A stretch of DNA of 64,000 bases from Bradyrhizobium cosmicum (GTDB taxonomy: Bacteria > Pseudomonadota > Alphaproteobacteria > Rhizobiales > Xanthobacteraceae). This document shows, one piece after another, positions 1 to 8,776 of the stretch (position 1 is its first letter; each line of letters starts with the position of its first letter). Position numbers and translations under genes: made by a program. Below the pieces are notes generated by a model. It did not search any database. It was not told the DNA's origin and worked only from the letters and a program-made list of their open reading frames with translations. Location of the stretch: positions 7,163,501-7,227,500 of the forward strand of contig NZ_CP041656.2 of NCBI RefSeq assembly GCF_007290395.2, written 5' to 3'.

Positions 1-1
1 C

Positions 2-265
2 GACGAGCGCGCGCTGAGCTCGCTCGACTTCCAGTCCTCGATCACGCTGTTGAAGGTGCAAGCCTCCGAGCTCGCGGTCGAAACCGTCATGCACGCGATG
101 CGCACCGCCGGTCTTTCCGGTTACCGCAACGACGGCGAGTTCACCATGGGCCGTCACCTGCGAGACGTCCTGTCGTCGCCGATCATGATCAACAACGACC
201 GCATTCTTGCCAACGCCGCGACATCGACGCTGATGAGCGGCGTGCCGACGAGCCTCCGTGACTAA
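2..265 (+). CDS. acyl-CoA dehydrogenase-like protein, C-terminal end (partial)
   Basis: The reading frame is open from the left edge to a stop just before the aminoacyl carrier-protein ligase, so only about 87 C-terminal residues are present. The stretch has the look of the last helices of an acyl-CoA dehydrogenase fold: a helical LKVQASELAVETVMHAMRTA segment, a GLSGY turn and an RHLRDVLSSPIMINNDRIL segment, which matches the region where such flavoproteins meet the neighbouring subunit. The gene lies 39 nt upstream of the ligase on the same strand, which suggests co-transcription. An acyl-CoA dehydrogenase-like partner would fit oxidation of a carrier-bound acyl or aminoacyl group, but this is inference. 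The flavin site and catalytic base lie outside the window. Confidence 0.6.
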   Translation, partial: DERALSSLDFQSSITLLKVQASELAVETVMHAMRTAGLSGYRNDGEFTMGRHLRDVLSSPIMINNDRILANAATSTLMSGVPTSLRD

Positions 266-304
266 GATCAACAAGAACAATTTTCAGATAGCAGGACATC
301 GAAC

Positions 305-1285
305 ATGAACATTGCTGTTCTCCCCGATTCGCCCGAGACCGCGCCGCAAATCATCGATCCGCTCGACCATCTCGCCGACAAGCTGTTCCACCGCATGGGC
401 GCGGACGGCGTCTATGCCCGCACCGCGCTCTATGAAGGCGTCGTCGAGAAGCTTGCCGCGCTGATCACGAACCATCGCGAGGCCGGCACCGAGGTGATGC
501 GCTTCCCGCCGGTGATGAGCCGCACCCAGCTCGAGAAGTCCGGCTATCTCAAGAGCTTTCCGAACCTGCTTGGATGCGTCTGCGGCCTGCACGGCACCGA
601 ACGCGAGATCAACGCCGCGGTGAGCCGCTTCGATGCCGGCGGCGACTGGACCAGCTCGCTGTCGCCGGCCGATCTCGTGCTGTCGCCGGCCGCCTGCTAT
701 CCTGTCTACCCGATCGCCGCGAGCCGCGGACAGCTGCCGAAGGGTGGCCTGCGCTTCGACGTCGCCGCCGACTGCTTTCGCCGCGAGCCGTCAAAGCATC
801 TCGACCGGCTGCAGTCGTTCCGGATGCGCGAATATGTCTGCATCGGCACACCCGACGACGTCGCCGAGTTCCGCGAGCGCTGGATGGTGCGCGCGCAAGC
901 GATCGCGACCAACCTCGGCCTCACTTTCCGTGTCGACTATGCCAGCGACCCCTTCTTCGGACGCGTCGGCCAAATGAAGGCGGTGAGCCAGAAACAGCAG
1001 CAGCTCAAGTTCGAGCTCCTGATTCCGTTGCGCTCGGAAGAGCAGCCGACCGCCTGCATGAGCTTCAACTATCATCGCGAACATTTCGGCACGACCTGGG
1101 GCATCCAGGACGCCAACGGTGAACCGGCTCACACCGGCTGCGTCGCCTTTGGCATGGACCGGCTCGCCGTCGCCATGTTCCACACCCACGGTACCGACCT
1201 TTCCGCATGGCCCGCCAAGGTGCGGGATATCATGGGCATGCAGCCGCAAGTCGCGGCCGAAGCCCATGGCGAGGGTTGGCGCTAA
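305..1285 (+). CDS. amino acid:[carrier protein] ligase (seryl-tRNA synthetase-like)
   Basis: This 326-residue protein resembles the catalytic core of an atypical seryl-tRNA synthetase without the tRNA-binding arm. Such enzymes activate an amino acid with ATP and load it onto the phosphopantetheine of a small carrier protein instead of tRNA. Class II motif 2 is visible as CFRREPSKHLDRLQSFRMRE (about residues 157-176) and motif 3 as GCVAFGMDRLAVAMF (about 278-292). Cys131, Glu176 and Cys279 fall exactly where, as I recall, B. diazoefficiens Bll0957 binds its active-site zinc, and the length is the same, so glycine is the likely substrate. The ATG start gives a family-like N-terminus. No carrier-protein gene is in the window; it may lie just upstream. 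Confidence 0.88.
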   Translation: MNIAVLPDSPETAPQIIDPLDHLADKLFHRMGADGVYARTALYEGVVEKLAALITNHREAGTEVMRFPPVMSRTQLEKSGYLKSFPNLLGCVCGLHGTEREINAAVSRFDAGGDWTSSLSPADLVLSPAACYPVYPIAASRGQLPKGGLRFDVAADCFRREPSKHLDRLQSFRMREYVCIGTPDDVAEFRERWMVRAQAIATNLGLTFRVDYASDPFFGRVGQMKAVSQKQQQLKFELLIPLRSEEQPTACMSFNYHREHFGTTWGIQDANGEPAHTGCVAFGMDRLAVAMFHTHGTDLSAWPAKVRDIMGMQPQVAAEAHGEGWR

Positions 1286-1322
1286 CAGAACGAGGCCTCC
1301 CATTTCCACGGGTAAGACGAGC

Positions 1323-2198
1323 GTGATCCATACCAAGGTCCGATGCCGCGAGATCACCGAGGCCGACGTTGACGCGGTCGCGGAGCTGCTAACGCGCGGC
1401 TTCGTCGGCCGCTCGCGCGACTACTGGATCCAGGGCCTGCGCCGGCAGGCCTTCCGGCCCGTGCCCGAGGGCTATCCGCGCTTCGGCTACATGATCGACA
1501 ATGACGGCACGCCCGTCGGTGTGCTGCTGCTGATCTACACGGCGCGGAAGGACGGCGAAGCCACCGCCATCCAGTGCAACCTGTCGAGCTGGTATGTCGA
1601 CCCGGCCTACCGCAACTACGCTCCGCTGCTGACCAAGATCGCGCAGCGACACAAGGATGTGACCTACCTCAACATCAGCCCGGCGCCGTGGACCTGGCCG
1701 ATCATCGAGACACAGGGCTTCAGGGCCTATTGCCAGGGAATCTTCTTCTCGGTGCCCGCGCTGGCACGCGCGCCGCGTTGGAGCAAGATCGAGGTCATCT
1801 CGCAGCACGCCAAGGCGATCGAGGGGCTGACCGACGCCGAGACCGAGCTGCTGACGCGGCATGCTCGCTACAATTGCCTCAGCCTCGTCTGCCGCACGCC
1901 GAAAGGAACGTTTCCTTTCATTCTGCAACCGGTGCGCATCCGCCGCGGCTTCATCGCGCCGCCTGCGATGAAGCTGATCTACTGCCGTAGTGTTGCCGAA
2001 TACGCCGCCTGCGCCGGCCGCATCGGCCGGCTGCTGCTGAGGCTCGGCAAGATTTCGGTGGCGGTGGATTCCAACGTTCCGATTCCCGGTCTCGTCGGCA
2101 TTTATACCGAGCGGCGCGGCCGGAAATATTTCAAGGGCCCGCACCGGCCGCAGCTTGCCGACCTCACCGATACCGAGCTCGTGCTGTACGGGCCATAG
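1323..2198 (+). CDS. GNAT-family acyltransferase-like protein
   Basis: The GTG at 1323 gives a 291-residue protein whose first half reads like a GCN5-related N-acyltransferase: an N-terminal REITEADVDAVAELL strand-helix, a central GVLLLIYTARK strand, and WYVDPAYRNYAPLLTKIAQR, which resembles the acyl-CoA-binding turn and helix. The frame is also open upstream, but that extension would run over the ligase gene, so I rejected the earlier start. It begins 37 nt after the ligase stop on the same strand, suggesting an operon. Given the context it could act on an aminoacyl or acyl group held on a carrier protein; that is inference. The C-terminal 100 residues are not diagnostic to me. Confidence 0.65.
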   Translation: MIHTKVRCREITEADVDAVAELLTRGFVGRSRDYWIQGLRRQAFRPVPEGYPRFGYMIDNDGTPVGVLLLIYTARKDGEATAIQCNLSSWYVDPAYRNYAPLLTKIAQRHKDVTYLNISPAPWTWPIIETQGFRAYCQGIFFSVPALARAPRWSKIEVISQHAKAIEGLTDAETELLTRHARYNCLSLVCRTPKGTFPFILQPVRIRRGFIAPPAMKLIYCRSVAEYAACAGRIGRLLLRLGKISVAVDSNVPIPGLVGIYTERRGRKYFKGPHRPQLADLTDTELVLYGP

Positions 2199-2552
2199 GG
2201 AGGCAGGCAGCCTGGGCGTCAACCTCAGCTGTCGTCCCTGCGAACGCAGGGACCCATACCGCGCGATCGAGCTGTAACAGCAGCGTGCCAGTACCGCGGG
2301 AGACCCCTTCACTTCCAGCCTTTGCCAAACTTCTCCCTGGGGCTATGGGTCCCTGCGTTCGCAGGGACGACAGCGGGGTTGAACGCCCTCGACCAATTCT
2401 GGCTTGCATGTGCCCCGCCGGCCGCATCTTCGCCTCTTCGGTCACCCTCCGTAAACTACTGCGCTTAAGGGAATTTTCCGGCCTCTTCGCTAGGCTCGGC
2501 GGTTGAATCACGCTGCGTTAAGTCTATTGCCCGCCGAGGCACCGCCAATCCC
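2199..2552. other. Gene-free stretch with palindromic repeat
   Basis: No credible gene is seen in these 354 bases. The left part is a long inverted repeat (2230-2372). The right part, about 2430-2540, is locally less GC-rich and would have to hold the promoter of the downstream GGDEF/EAL gene. I could not pick a clear -35/-10 pair. Confidence 0.6.
2230..2372. repeat. Long palindromic repeat, family A
   Basis: The 29-nt arm at 2230-2258 is perfectly complementary to the arm at 2344-2372. Each arm is itself a small hairpin around GTCCCTGCGAACGCAGGGAC. The inner flanks, with CCGCGCGATC after the left arm and CAAACTTCTCCCTGGGGC before the right arm, recur in the copy at 53183-53311. It lies between two same-strand genes and is non-coding. 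It could act as a transcription attenuator or a dispersed MITE-like element. Confidence 0.85.
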
Positions 2553-5420
2553 ATGACGTCGACCGACGATAACGAGCTTGGCGCACGCCGCGAAGAGGGC
2601 CCGCAGCCCCTGGTCGGGCTGAGCCAGCTTGCGCTCGACCACATGGAGCAGGGCGTCTGTGTCTACGACGCCGACAACCGGATCGTGCTGGTCAACCAGC
2701 GGTATCTGTCGCTGTTCAACATGTCCGCCGAGACCGTGCGGATCGGCACGAGCTACCGCGACGTGCTTGCTCACAGCGCATCACGCGGCAACTTCCCGGC
2801 AAGCGAGCTCGATGCGCTCTACACCAGGCGCGTGAAGCAGATCGCCGCCGGTCAGCCCTTCCGAACCGAGCAGACACTCGCAAGCGGCCTCGTCATGTCG
2901 CTCGAGCTGAAGCCGCTTCCCGGCGGCGGCTGGATGACGATCTGCGACGACGTCAGCCGCCTCGCCCGACTCGAGGCGGAGCTGCGCCTCCAAACCGAGC
3001 GCAGCCAGCACGCGCTCGCCAACATGTCGCACGGCCTCATCATGTATGACGCCGACAGCCGCATCGTCGTCTGCAACGAGCGCTTTCTGAACCTCTACGA
3101 TCTCGACCCCGATATCGTGAAACCGGGTGTCGCGCACAGCACGGCCATCGACCACTGGCTCTCGCGAGGCAACAAAGCGGACATGTCTGGAGACAAATTC
3201 CGCGAGTCACGGATGGACGACGTTCGGGCCAGGAGCGCGAAAGCGGTCCTTGTGACACGCTATGACGGCGGAAAAGTTCAGGCTGTGTCGCGGTTCATGC
3301 CCGACGGCGGCTGGGTGACGGTGCATGAAGACGTCACCGAGCGACTGCAATATGAAGAGACGCTGAAGCAGCAAAACATGATGCTGGATGCGGCCCTCGA
3401 AAACATGGCGCACGGTCTTGCCTTCTACGACGGCGACATGCGACTTCGGGTCTGCAACAACACGTACCGGCAGATCTACCGGCTGTCCCCGGAGCAGTCG
3501 CGACCCGGCACGCATCTCTCTGAGTTGATCGAGCGCTCGATGCAGAACGGCGCATTCGCTACCGAATACAGCCCGCAGGAGATCCTGGAAACCGCCCGCG
3601 AACGGCTCGCGCACCGCGACTCCTCGCCCATGCGCCGGCGCATGGTCAACGACACCGTGATCTCGGTGCGTTACTGCGCGCTGGCTGAAGGCGGCTTCGT
3701 CGCCACCTATGAGGACATCACCGAGCGCGAGCACGCGGTCGAGGAGCTGAGCGAGCAGTATAGGCGCTTCGACGCGGCGCTGAACAACATGAGCCAGGGT
3801 CTGTGCATGCTCGATCCGAGCCTGCACGTCATCGTCTGCAACCGCCGCTATGTCGAGATGTACGGCCTGTCGCCCGACGTCGTGAAGCCGGGCGTCTCGA
3901 TGCGCGAGATCATGGAGCATAGCTGCGAGCTCGGCATCCACTCGAACACGACAGGCGCGAAGCTCTATGCCGACTACGTCGAAAGGCTGCGCGAAGGTGA
4001 GCACACGCTGCATCGCCATTTGAGCGACGGCCGCATCATCAAGCTCAATCACAAGCGGATGGAGCATGGCGGCTGGGTCGTCACCTATGAGGACGTCACC
4101 GAGCGCCACAAGGCCCAGGCCCGCGTGGCGCACATGGCACGGCACGATTCGCTCACCGACCTGCCCAACCGGACGCTGTTTCATGAGAAGATGGGCGATG
4201 GGCTGAATCAGGTGGCGACCGCCGGCGGCGCGATGGCGGTGCTGTGCTTCGACCTCGACAATTTCAAGACCGTCAACGATCGGTTCGGCCACGCCGCCGG
4301 CGATCGGCTGTTGCGCTGGGTAGCGACGCGGCTGAAGGAGAATGTCGGCGAGCACGACACCGTCGCCCGCCTCGGCGGCGACGAGTTCGCAATTCTGCAG
4401 CGCGGACCGCAGCCGCAATCGGCAGAGAAACTCGCTAGCCGTCTGGTCGACATCATCGCTCAACCGCTGCAGCTGGAAAACCAGTCGGTCCATGTCGGCG
4501 TCTCCGTCGGCATCGCCGTCGCGCCCGATCACGGGCTCGATGCCGACGAACTGATGAAGTGCGCCGACCTCGCATTGTACCAGGCCAAGGCCAAGGGCCG
4601 CGGCGCCTATCAGCTGTTCGAGCCCGAGATGGAGGAAGAGGCACGCCGCCGGCACGCGCTGGAACACGATCTACGCGGCGCCTTGGAGGCCAGCGAATTC
4701 CACCTGGTGTTCCAGCCGCAGGTGCGTCTCGACACCACAGAGCTGACCGGATTCGAGGCGCTGCTGCGCTGGAAACATCCTGCGCGCGGCCTGGTTTCGC
4801 CTGCCGAATTCATTCCGCTCGCGGAGGAGAACGGGCTGATCGTCCCGATCGGCGAGTGGGTGCTGCGCACGGCCTGTGCGACGGCGGCGCCCTGGGCGGA
4901 TCTGACGGTCGCAGTCAATTTGTCGCCGGTGCAATTCCGTTCCCGCGGGCTGGTGACGATGGTCACGAGCGCACTCGCGGAGGCCGGCTTGCCGCCCCGG
5001 CGGCTCGAACTCGAGGTCACCGAAACGGCGCTGCTCGACGACAGCGAGGCGACGATCGAGATCCTGCACCAGCTCCGCGCGCTCGGCGTGCGCGTCAGCC
5101 TCGACGATTTCGGGGTCGGCTATTCCTCGCTCAGCTATCTGCGCAAGTTTCCGTTCGATCGCATCAAGATCGACCGTTCCTTCGTCGGCACGCTCGGCGA
5201 GAGCCCGGAGAGCGTCGCCATCGTTCGCACCATCGCGAGCCTCGGCTCCGTGCTCGGCGTCGAGACCACGGCGGAAGGCGTCGAGACGATCGAGCAACTC
5301 GATTTCGTCCGCGCGTGCGGCTGCACCGCGGTGCAAGGGTATTATTTCGGCAAGCCCTGCCCCGCAGCCGAGGTCGGACGCGCCATCGAGACGCTGAACG
5401 CGGTTCGCCGCGTGGCGTAA
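2553..5420 (+). CDS. Cyclic-di-GMP protein: four PAS domains, GGDEF and EAL
   Basis: This is a soluble 955-residue signalling protein with no membrane segment. Four PAS-like units (about residues 23-140, 152-265, 276-395 and 405-515) each carry a recurring MxxGLxxYD-type start, followed by a GGDEF domain (about 525-690) and an EAL domain (about 700-945). The GGDEF signature is intact (RLGGDEFAIL, about residue 607), so diguanylate cyclase activity is possible. The inhibitory RxxD site five residues upstream reads GEHD, so product inhibition is probably lost. The EAL domain has FEALLRW, VNLSP, EVTET, the DDFG loop, IKIDRSF and AEGVET, all expected for an active phosphodiesterase. The protein is therefore potentially bifunctional, with the input signal unknown. 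ATG 2553 was chosen with a distant GAGGC upstream. Confidence 0.9.
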   Translation: MTSTDDNELGARREEGPQPLVGLSQLALDHMEQGVCVYDADNRIVLVNQRYLSLFNMSAETVRIGTSYRDVLAHSASRGNFPASELDALYTRRVKQIAAGQPFRTEQTLASGLVMSLELKPLPGGGWMTICDDVSRLARLEAELRLQTERSQHALANMSHGLIMYDADSRIVVCNERFLNLYDLDPDIVKPGVAHSTAIDHWLSRGNKADMSGDKFRESRMDDVRARSAKAVLVTRYDGGKVQAVSRFMPDGGWVTVHEDVTERLQYEETLKQQNMMLDAALENMAHGLAFYDGDMRLRVCNNTYRQIYRLSPEQSRPGTHLSELIERSMQNGAFATEYSPQEILETARERLAHRDSSPMRRRMVNDTVISVRYCALAEGGFVATYEDITEREHAVEELSEQYRRFDAALNNMSQGLCMLDPSLHVIVCNRRYVEMYGLSPDVVKPGVSMREIMEHSCELGIHSNTTGAKLYADYVERLREGEHTLHRHLSDGRIIKLNHKRMEHGGWVVTYEDVTERHKAQARVAHMARHDSLTDLPNRTLFHEKMGDGLNQVATAGGAMAVLCFDLDNFKTVNDRFGHAAGDRLLRWVATRLKENVGEHDTVARLGGDEFAILQRGPQPQSAEKLASRLVDIIAQPLQLENQSVHVGVSVGIAVAPDHGLDADELMKCADLALYQAKAKGRGAYQLFEPEMEEEARRRHALEHDLRGALEASEFHLVFQPQVRLDTTELTGFEALLRWKHPARGLVSPAEFIPLAEENGLIVPIGEWVLRTACATAAPWADLTVAVNLSPVQFRSRGLVTMVTSALAEAGLPPRRLELEVTETALLDDSEATIEILHQLRALGVRVSLDDFGVGYSSLSYLRKFPFDRIKIDRSFVGTLGESPESVAIVRTIASLGSVLGVETTAEGVETIEQLDFVRACGCTAVQGYYFGKPCPAAEVGRAIETLNAVRRVA

Positions 5421-5623
5421 GGGCTCCGGCCCCCGCAAATTCCGTCTCTCGGCACGCGTCCAAACGACCAATTGTCGCACATGACTTTTTCGGCGGGATC
5501 GCCATCCCGATGGCGTGGGAGCGCCGCGCAATGCGCTTTTCTTCTCCCGTGATTTCGAGGACAATCCCGCCATAACAACGAGAGACGGCGGTCCAACGAG
5601 GCCGCCGCGAGGGAGGAGTTTCG

Positions 5624-6601
5624 ATGTCGCGATTCGGGCTGAAGACGATTGCCTTTGCTACCATGTTTGCAATCACGGGCGCGGTGCTCGCGACCGCCGC
5701 CGGCGCGCAGGATTATCCCATCAAGCCGATCACACTGATCGTGCCGTGGCCGGCGGGCGGCTCGACCGACATCTCGATGCGCGCGATCGCCGACAGCGCC
5801 TCGAAGGTGCTGGGACAGCCGATCGTCATCGACAACAAGGCCGGCGGCGGCGGCACGGTCGGGCCGGCGACAATGGCAGCGGCAGCGAAGCCCGACGGTT
5901 ACACCATCTCGCAGATCCCGATCACCGTCTTCCGCCTGCCCCTGATGCAGGAAGTCTCATGGGATCCGGCCAAGGACTTTACCTATATCATTCACCTCAC
6001 CGGCTACACGTTCGGCGTGACCACCAGCGCGGAGTCGCAGTTCAAGTCCTGGAAGGACGTGGTGGAGTTCGCCAAGGCGAATCCAGGCAAGGTGACCTAT
6101 GCCACGCCGGGTACGGGCACCTCGCTGCATATCGGCATGGAGCAGATCGCGGCCATGTCGGGCATCAAGCTCACGCAGGTGCCGTTCAAGGGCGGCGCGG
6201 AGACCAATGCCGCGGTGCTCGGCCAGCATACCATGCTGCAGGCCGATTCCACGGGATGGCGACCGCTGGTCGACGCAGGCAAGCTGAAGCTCCTGATGGT
6301 GTGGACCGGTGCGCGGTCGCCGAACTACCCTGATGTGCCGACGCTGAAGGAGCTCGGCTATCCCATGGTCTACGATTCCCCGTTCGGCATTGCGGGCCCG
6401 AAGGACCTGGACCCCAAGATCGTCGCCAAGCTGCACGATGCCTTCAAGAAGGCGATCGAAGACCCCGCGGTGATCGCGACACTCGCCAAATACGACATGG
6501 TGCCGAACTACAAGAACACCGAGGACTACAAGAAATTCGTAGTCGAGGTCACGGAATCCGAGCGCAAGGTCATCGAGAGCCTCGGGCTTGCGAAGAAGTA
6601 G
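5624..6601 (+). CDS. tctC: Tripartite tricarboxylate transporter substrate-binding protein (TctC/Bug family)
   Basis: This 325-residue periplasmic binding protein starts with a clear signal peptide, a hydrophobic run ending near ATAAGAQDYP. The mature N-terminus YPIKPITLIVPWPAGGSTD is the hallmark of the Bug/TctC family, where the PWPAGG turn helps bind a carboxylate ligand through water molecules. A strong GGGAGGAG Shine-Dalgarno lies about 6 nt before the ATG. Its neighbours are the membrane subunits tctB and tctA downstream, so it should deliver a di- or tricarboxylate or related organic acid to that channel. The substrate cannot be told from sequence. A 153-nt gap holding a palindromic repeat separates it from tctB. 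Confidence 0.93.
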   Translation: MSRFGLKTIAFATMFAITGAVLATAAGAQDYPIKPITLIVPWPAGGSTDISMRAIADSASKVLGQPIVIDNKAGGGGTVGPATMAAAAKPDGYTISQIPITVFRLPLMQEVSWDPAKDFTYIIHLTGYTFGVTTSAESQFKSWKDVVEFAKANPGKVTYATPGTGTSLHIGMEQIAAMSGIKLTQVPFKGGAETNAAVLGQHTMLQADSTGWRPLVDAGKLKLLMVWTGARSPNYPDVPTLKELGYPMVYDSPFGIAGPKDLDPKIVAKLHDAFKKAIEDPAVIATLAKYDMVPNYKNTEDYKKFVVEVTESERKVIESLGLAKK

Positions 6602-6618
6602 GACTGAGCCCGTTTCGT

Positions 6619-6743
6619 ATCCCGGACGCGGTGCAGCGCTTCTTCGGCGCTGCGCCGCAGAGCCGGGACCCACTCTTCCGTCCGACACTCATGGCCCCGG
6701 CCGTGCAGCACATCACGTCGTGCTGCGCTGCGTCCGGGGCACG
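6619..6743. repeat. Palindromic repeat, family E
   Basis: The segment starts CCCGGACGCGGTGCAGCGC and ends GCTGCGCTGCGTCCGGGGC, forming an imperfect long inverted repeat between tctC and tctB. A related copy lies at 59567-59697 after regR. A hairpin inside a transport operon could reduce expression of the membrane subunits relative to the binding protein. Confidence 0.75.
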
Positions 6744-6754
6744 AGAGAGCATCG

Positions 6755-7239
6755 ATGAACGACCAAACCAACGTCAAGCTCCGCCTCAACAACTCCGAAC
6801 TCTGGGGCGGGCTGATCGGGCTCGGGCTCGGCGGCTTCGTGATCTGGCAAGGCTTGAAGCTGAAGCTCGGCACCATCAACGATCCCGGCTCCGGCTACGT
6901 GCTGTTCTACACGGGCATCCTGATGTGCGTGTTCGCGGGCTCCATCATCGTCTCGGCGGTCACCGAGGGCGGCGCGACGCTGGCTTCGCGATGGGAGAAC
7001 GTGAGCTGGAGCAAGCCGCTTCTCGTCATCGTTTGCCTCATCGCGTTTTCGTTCGCCTGGAGCCGTTGGGATTCCTGCTGTCGTCGATCCCGTTGCTGCT
7101 GCTGCTGTTGCGATTGATCGATCCCGTGCGCTGGACACTCGCCATCCCGATCGCCGTGCTGGTGCCATCAGGCATGTGGTGGGTGCTCAAGCGCCTGCTC
7201 TTGATCCAGTTGCCCTCGGGCCTGTTCGGGATCGGTTGA
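6755..7239 (+). pseudogene. tctB: Tripartite tricarboxylate transporter small membrane subunit TctB, frameshifted
   Basis: From ATG 6755 the frame encodes a typical TctB start (LWGGLIGLGLGGFVIWQGLK, first membrane helix) and a second helix. Near 7055-7060, in GTTCGCCTGGAGCCG, it leaves the hydrophobic frame and ends at 7117 in a nonsensical Arg/Cys-rich tail. The expected continuation, LEPLGFLLSSIPLLLLLLRL, then WTLAIPIAVLVPSGMWWVLK, runs in the next frame to a stop at 7239, five bases before tctA. One missing base at about 7055-7058 would restore a 161-residue protein of normal TctB length. Either the gene is truly broken, or this is a sequencing or assembly error, or the slip is programmed. 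An error or recent mutation is most likely, since both halves look fully conserved. Confidence 0.8.
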
Positions 7240-7243
7240 CCTC

Positions 7244-8752
7244 ATGGATACGCTTCTCAACGTCGCGCACGGGTTCGGTGTCGCGCTGCTTCCGATCAAC
7301 CTGCTCTATTGCTTCATCGGCGTCTTCATCGGAACGCTCGTCGGCGTGCTGCCCGGCATCGGGCCGATCTCCGCGATGTCGCTGCTGCTGCCCGTGACGC
7401 TGTCGGGCACGCCGGAATCCGGCATCATCATGATGGCCGGGATCTATTACGGCTCGATGTATGGCGGCTCGACCACCTCTATCCTTGTCAATATCCCCGG
7501 CGAGGCGGCCTCCGTCGTCACCTGCATCGACGGCCACCAGATGGCGAAGCAGGGCCGTGCGGGCCCTGCGCTTGGTATCTCCGCCTTCGGCTCCTTCATC
7601 GCCGGCACGTTTGCGCTCCTCGCGCTGATGCTGGTGGCGCCGAGGCTCGCCAGCATCGCGATCGCGTTCGGTCCGGCCGAGTATTTCAGCCTGATGGTGC
7701 TTGGCCTCGTGGTGCTCACCTTCCTCACCCAGGGCTCGATGCCGAAGGCGCTGCTGATGGCCTGCATCGGCGTCGTGCTCGGGCTGATCGGGCTCGACAG
7801 CATCACGGCGCAGCCGCGGCTGACATTCGGCCGCATGGAGCTGATCGACGGCATCGGCCTCGTGCCTGTAGTGATGGGCCTGTTCGGCGTCGCCGAGGTC
7901 CTGCTCAACACCGAACAGGCGATCAAGCGCGACATCATCAACGCCAGAATCACGCAGCTGCTGCCCAACAAGGCCGACTGGCAGGCGAGCGCCGGCCCCG
8001 TCGCACGCGGCACACTGCTCGGATTCCTGCTCGGCATTTTGCCGGGCGGCGGCGCGGTGGTGGCCTCGTTTGCGTCCTACGCGCTGGAGAAGCGGCTGTC
8101 GAAGACGCCTGAGCGGTTCGGCCATGGCGCGATCGAAGGCGTTGCGGGCCCGGAATCCGCTAACAATGCGGCGGCCGGCGGCGCGTTCATTCCACTGATG
8201 ACACTGGGCATCCCGCCGAACGTGGTGATGGCACTGCTGCTCGGCGCCTTCGTCATCCACGGCCTGCAGCCGGGGCCGCTGCTGATCACGCAAAACCCCG
8301 GCCTGTTCTGGGGCATCGTCGCCAGCATGTATATCGGCAACGTCATGCTGCTGATCCTGAACCTGCCGATGATCGGCATGTGGGTCCAACTGCTCAAGCT
8401 GCCCTACAACATCCTTTTCCCCCTGATCATCCTGTTCACGATCCTGGGCGTCTACTGCTCGAGCAACAACGTGTTCGATGTCTACGTGATGATCGGGTTT
8501 GGCATCGTCGGCTATTTCATGCGCAAGCTCGGCTACGAGCCGGCACCTTTGGTCCTCGCCTTCGTGCTCGGGCCGATGCTGGAGAACAATCTGCGCAAGT
8601 CGCTGATCCTGTCGCAGGGCGATCTCTGGACCTTCGTGCAGCGGCCTATCTCGGCCGCCTGCCTTGCACTCGCGCTGGTGCTCCTGGTCGCACCGCTGTT
8701 GCCGTCGCTGCGCAAGAAGCGCGAGCTGGTGGCGCTGGATGAGGGCGCGTGA
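7244..8752 (+). CDS. tctA: Tripartite tricarboxylate transporter large membrane subunit TctA
   Basis: This 502-residue polytopic membrane protein has about 11-12 hydrophobic segments. It carries the family landmarks GTLVGVLPGIGPISAMSLLL near the N-terminus, YYGSMYGGSTTSILVNIPGE around residues 66-85, and a second pseudo-symmetric copy, LLGILPGGGAVVASF, near residue 265. It is the transport channel that couples organic acid uptake to a cation gradient with TctB and TctC. The ATG lies five bases after the tctB stop, so translation is probably coupled to tctB; the upstream frameshift might therefore lower TctA synthesis. The length is normal for the family. Confidence 0.95.
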   Translation: MDTLLNVAHGFGVALLPINLLYCFIGVFIGTLVGVLPGIGPISAMSLLLPVTLSGTPESGIIMMAGIYYGSMYGGSTTSILVNIPGEAASVVTCIDGHQMAKQGRAGPALGISAFGSFIAGTFALLALMLVAPRLASIAIAFGPAEYFSLMVLGLVVLTFLTQGSMPKALLMACIGVVLGLIGLDSITAQPRLTFGRMELIDGIGLVPVVMGLFGVAEVLLNTEQAIKRDIINARITQLLPNKADWQASAGPVARGTLLGFLLGILPGGGAVVASFASYALEKRLSKTPERFGHGAIEGVAGPESANNAAAGGAFIPLMTLGIPPNVVMALLLGAFVIHGLQPGPLLITQNPGLFWGIVASMYIGNVMLLILNLPMIGMWVQLLKLPYNILFPLIILFTILGVYCSSNNVFDVYVMIGFGIVGYFMRKLGYEPAPLVLAFVLGPMLENNLRKSLILSQGDLWTFVQRPISAACLALALVLLVAPLLPSLRKKRELVALDEGA

Positions 8753-8776
8753 ACGTCTTCTTTCGCAGCGTTCGTC

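Noticed and set aside
1119..1322. Upstream extension of the GNAT gene
   Set aside because: It would overlap the ligase gene and its residues do not resemble a GNAT N-terminus.
3207..4667. Long minus-strand open frame opposite the GGDEF/EAL gene
   Set aside because: It lies fully inside a gene with clear domains. In DNA this rich in GC, shadow frames are long; its translation is His/Arg/Val-rich low-complexity and shows no domain.
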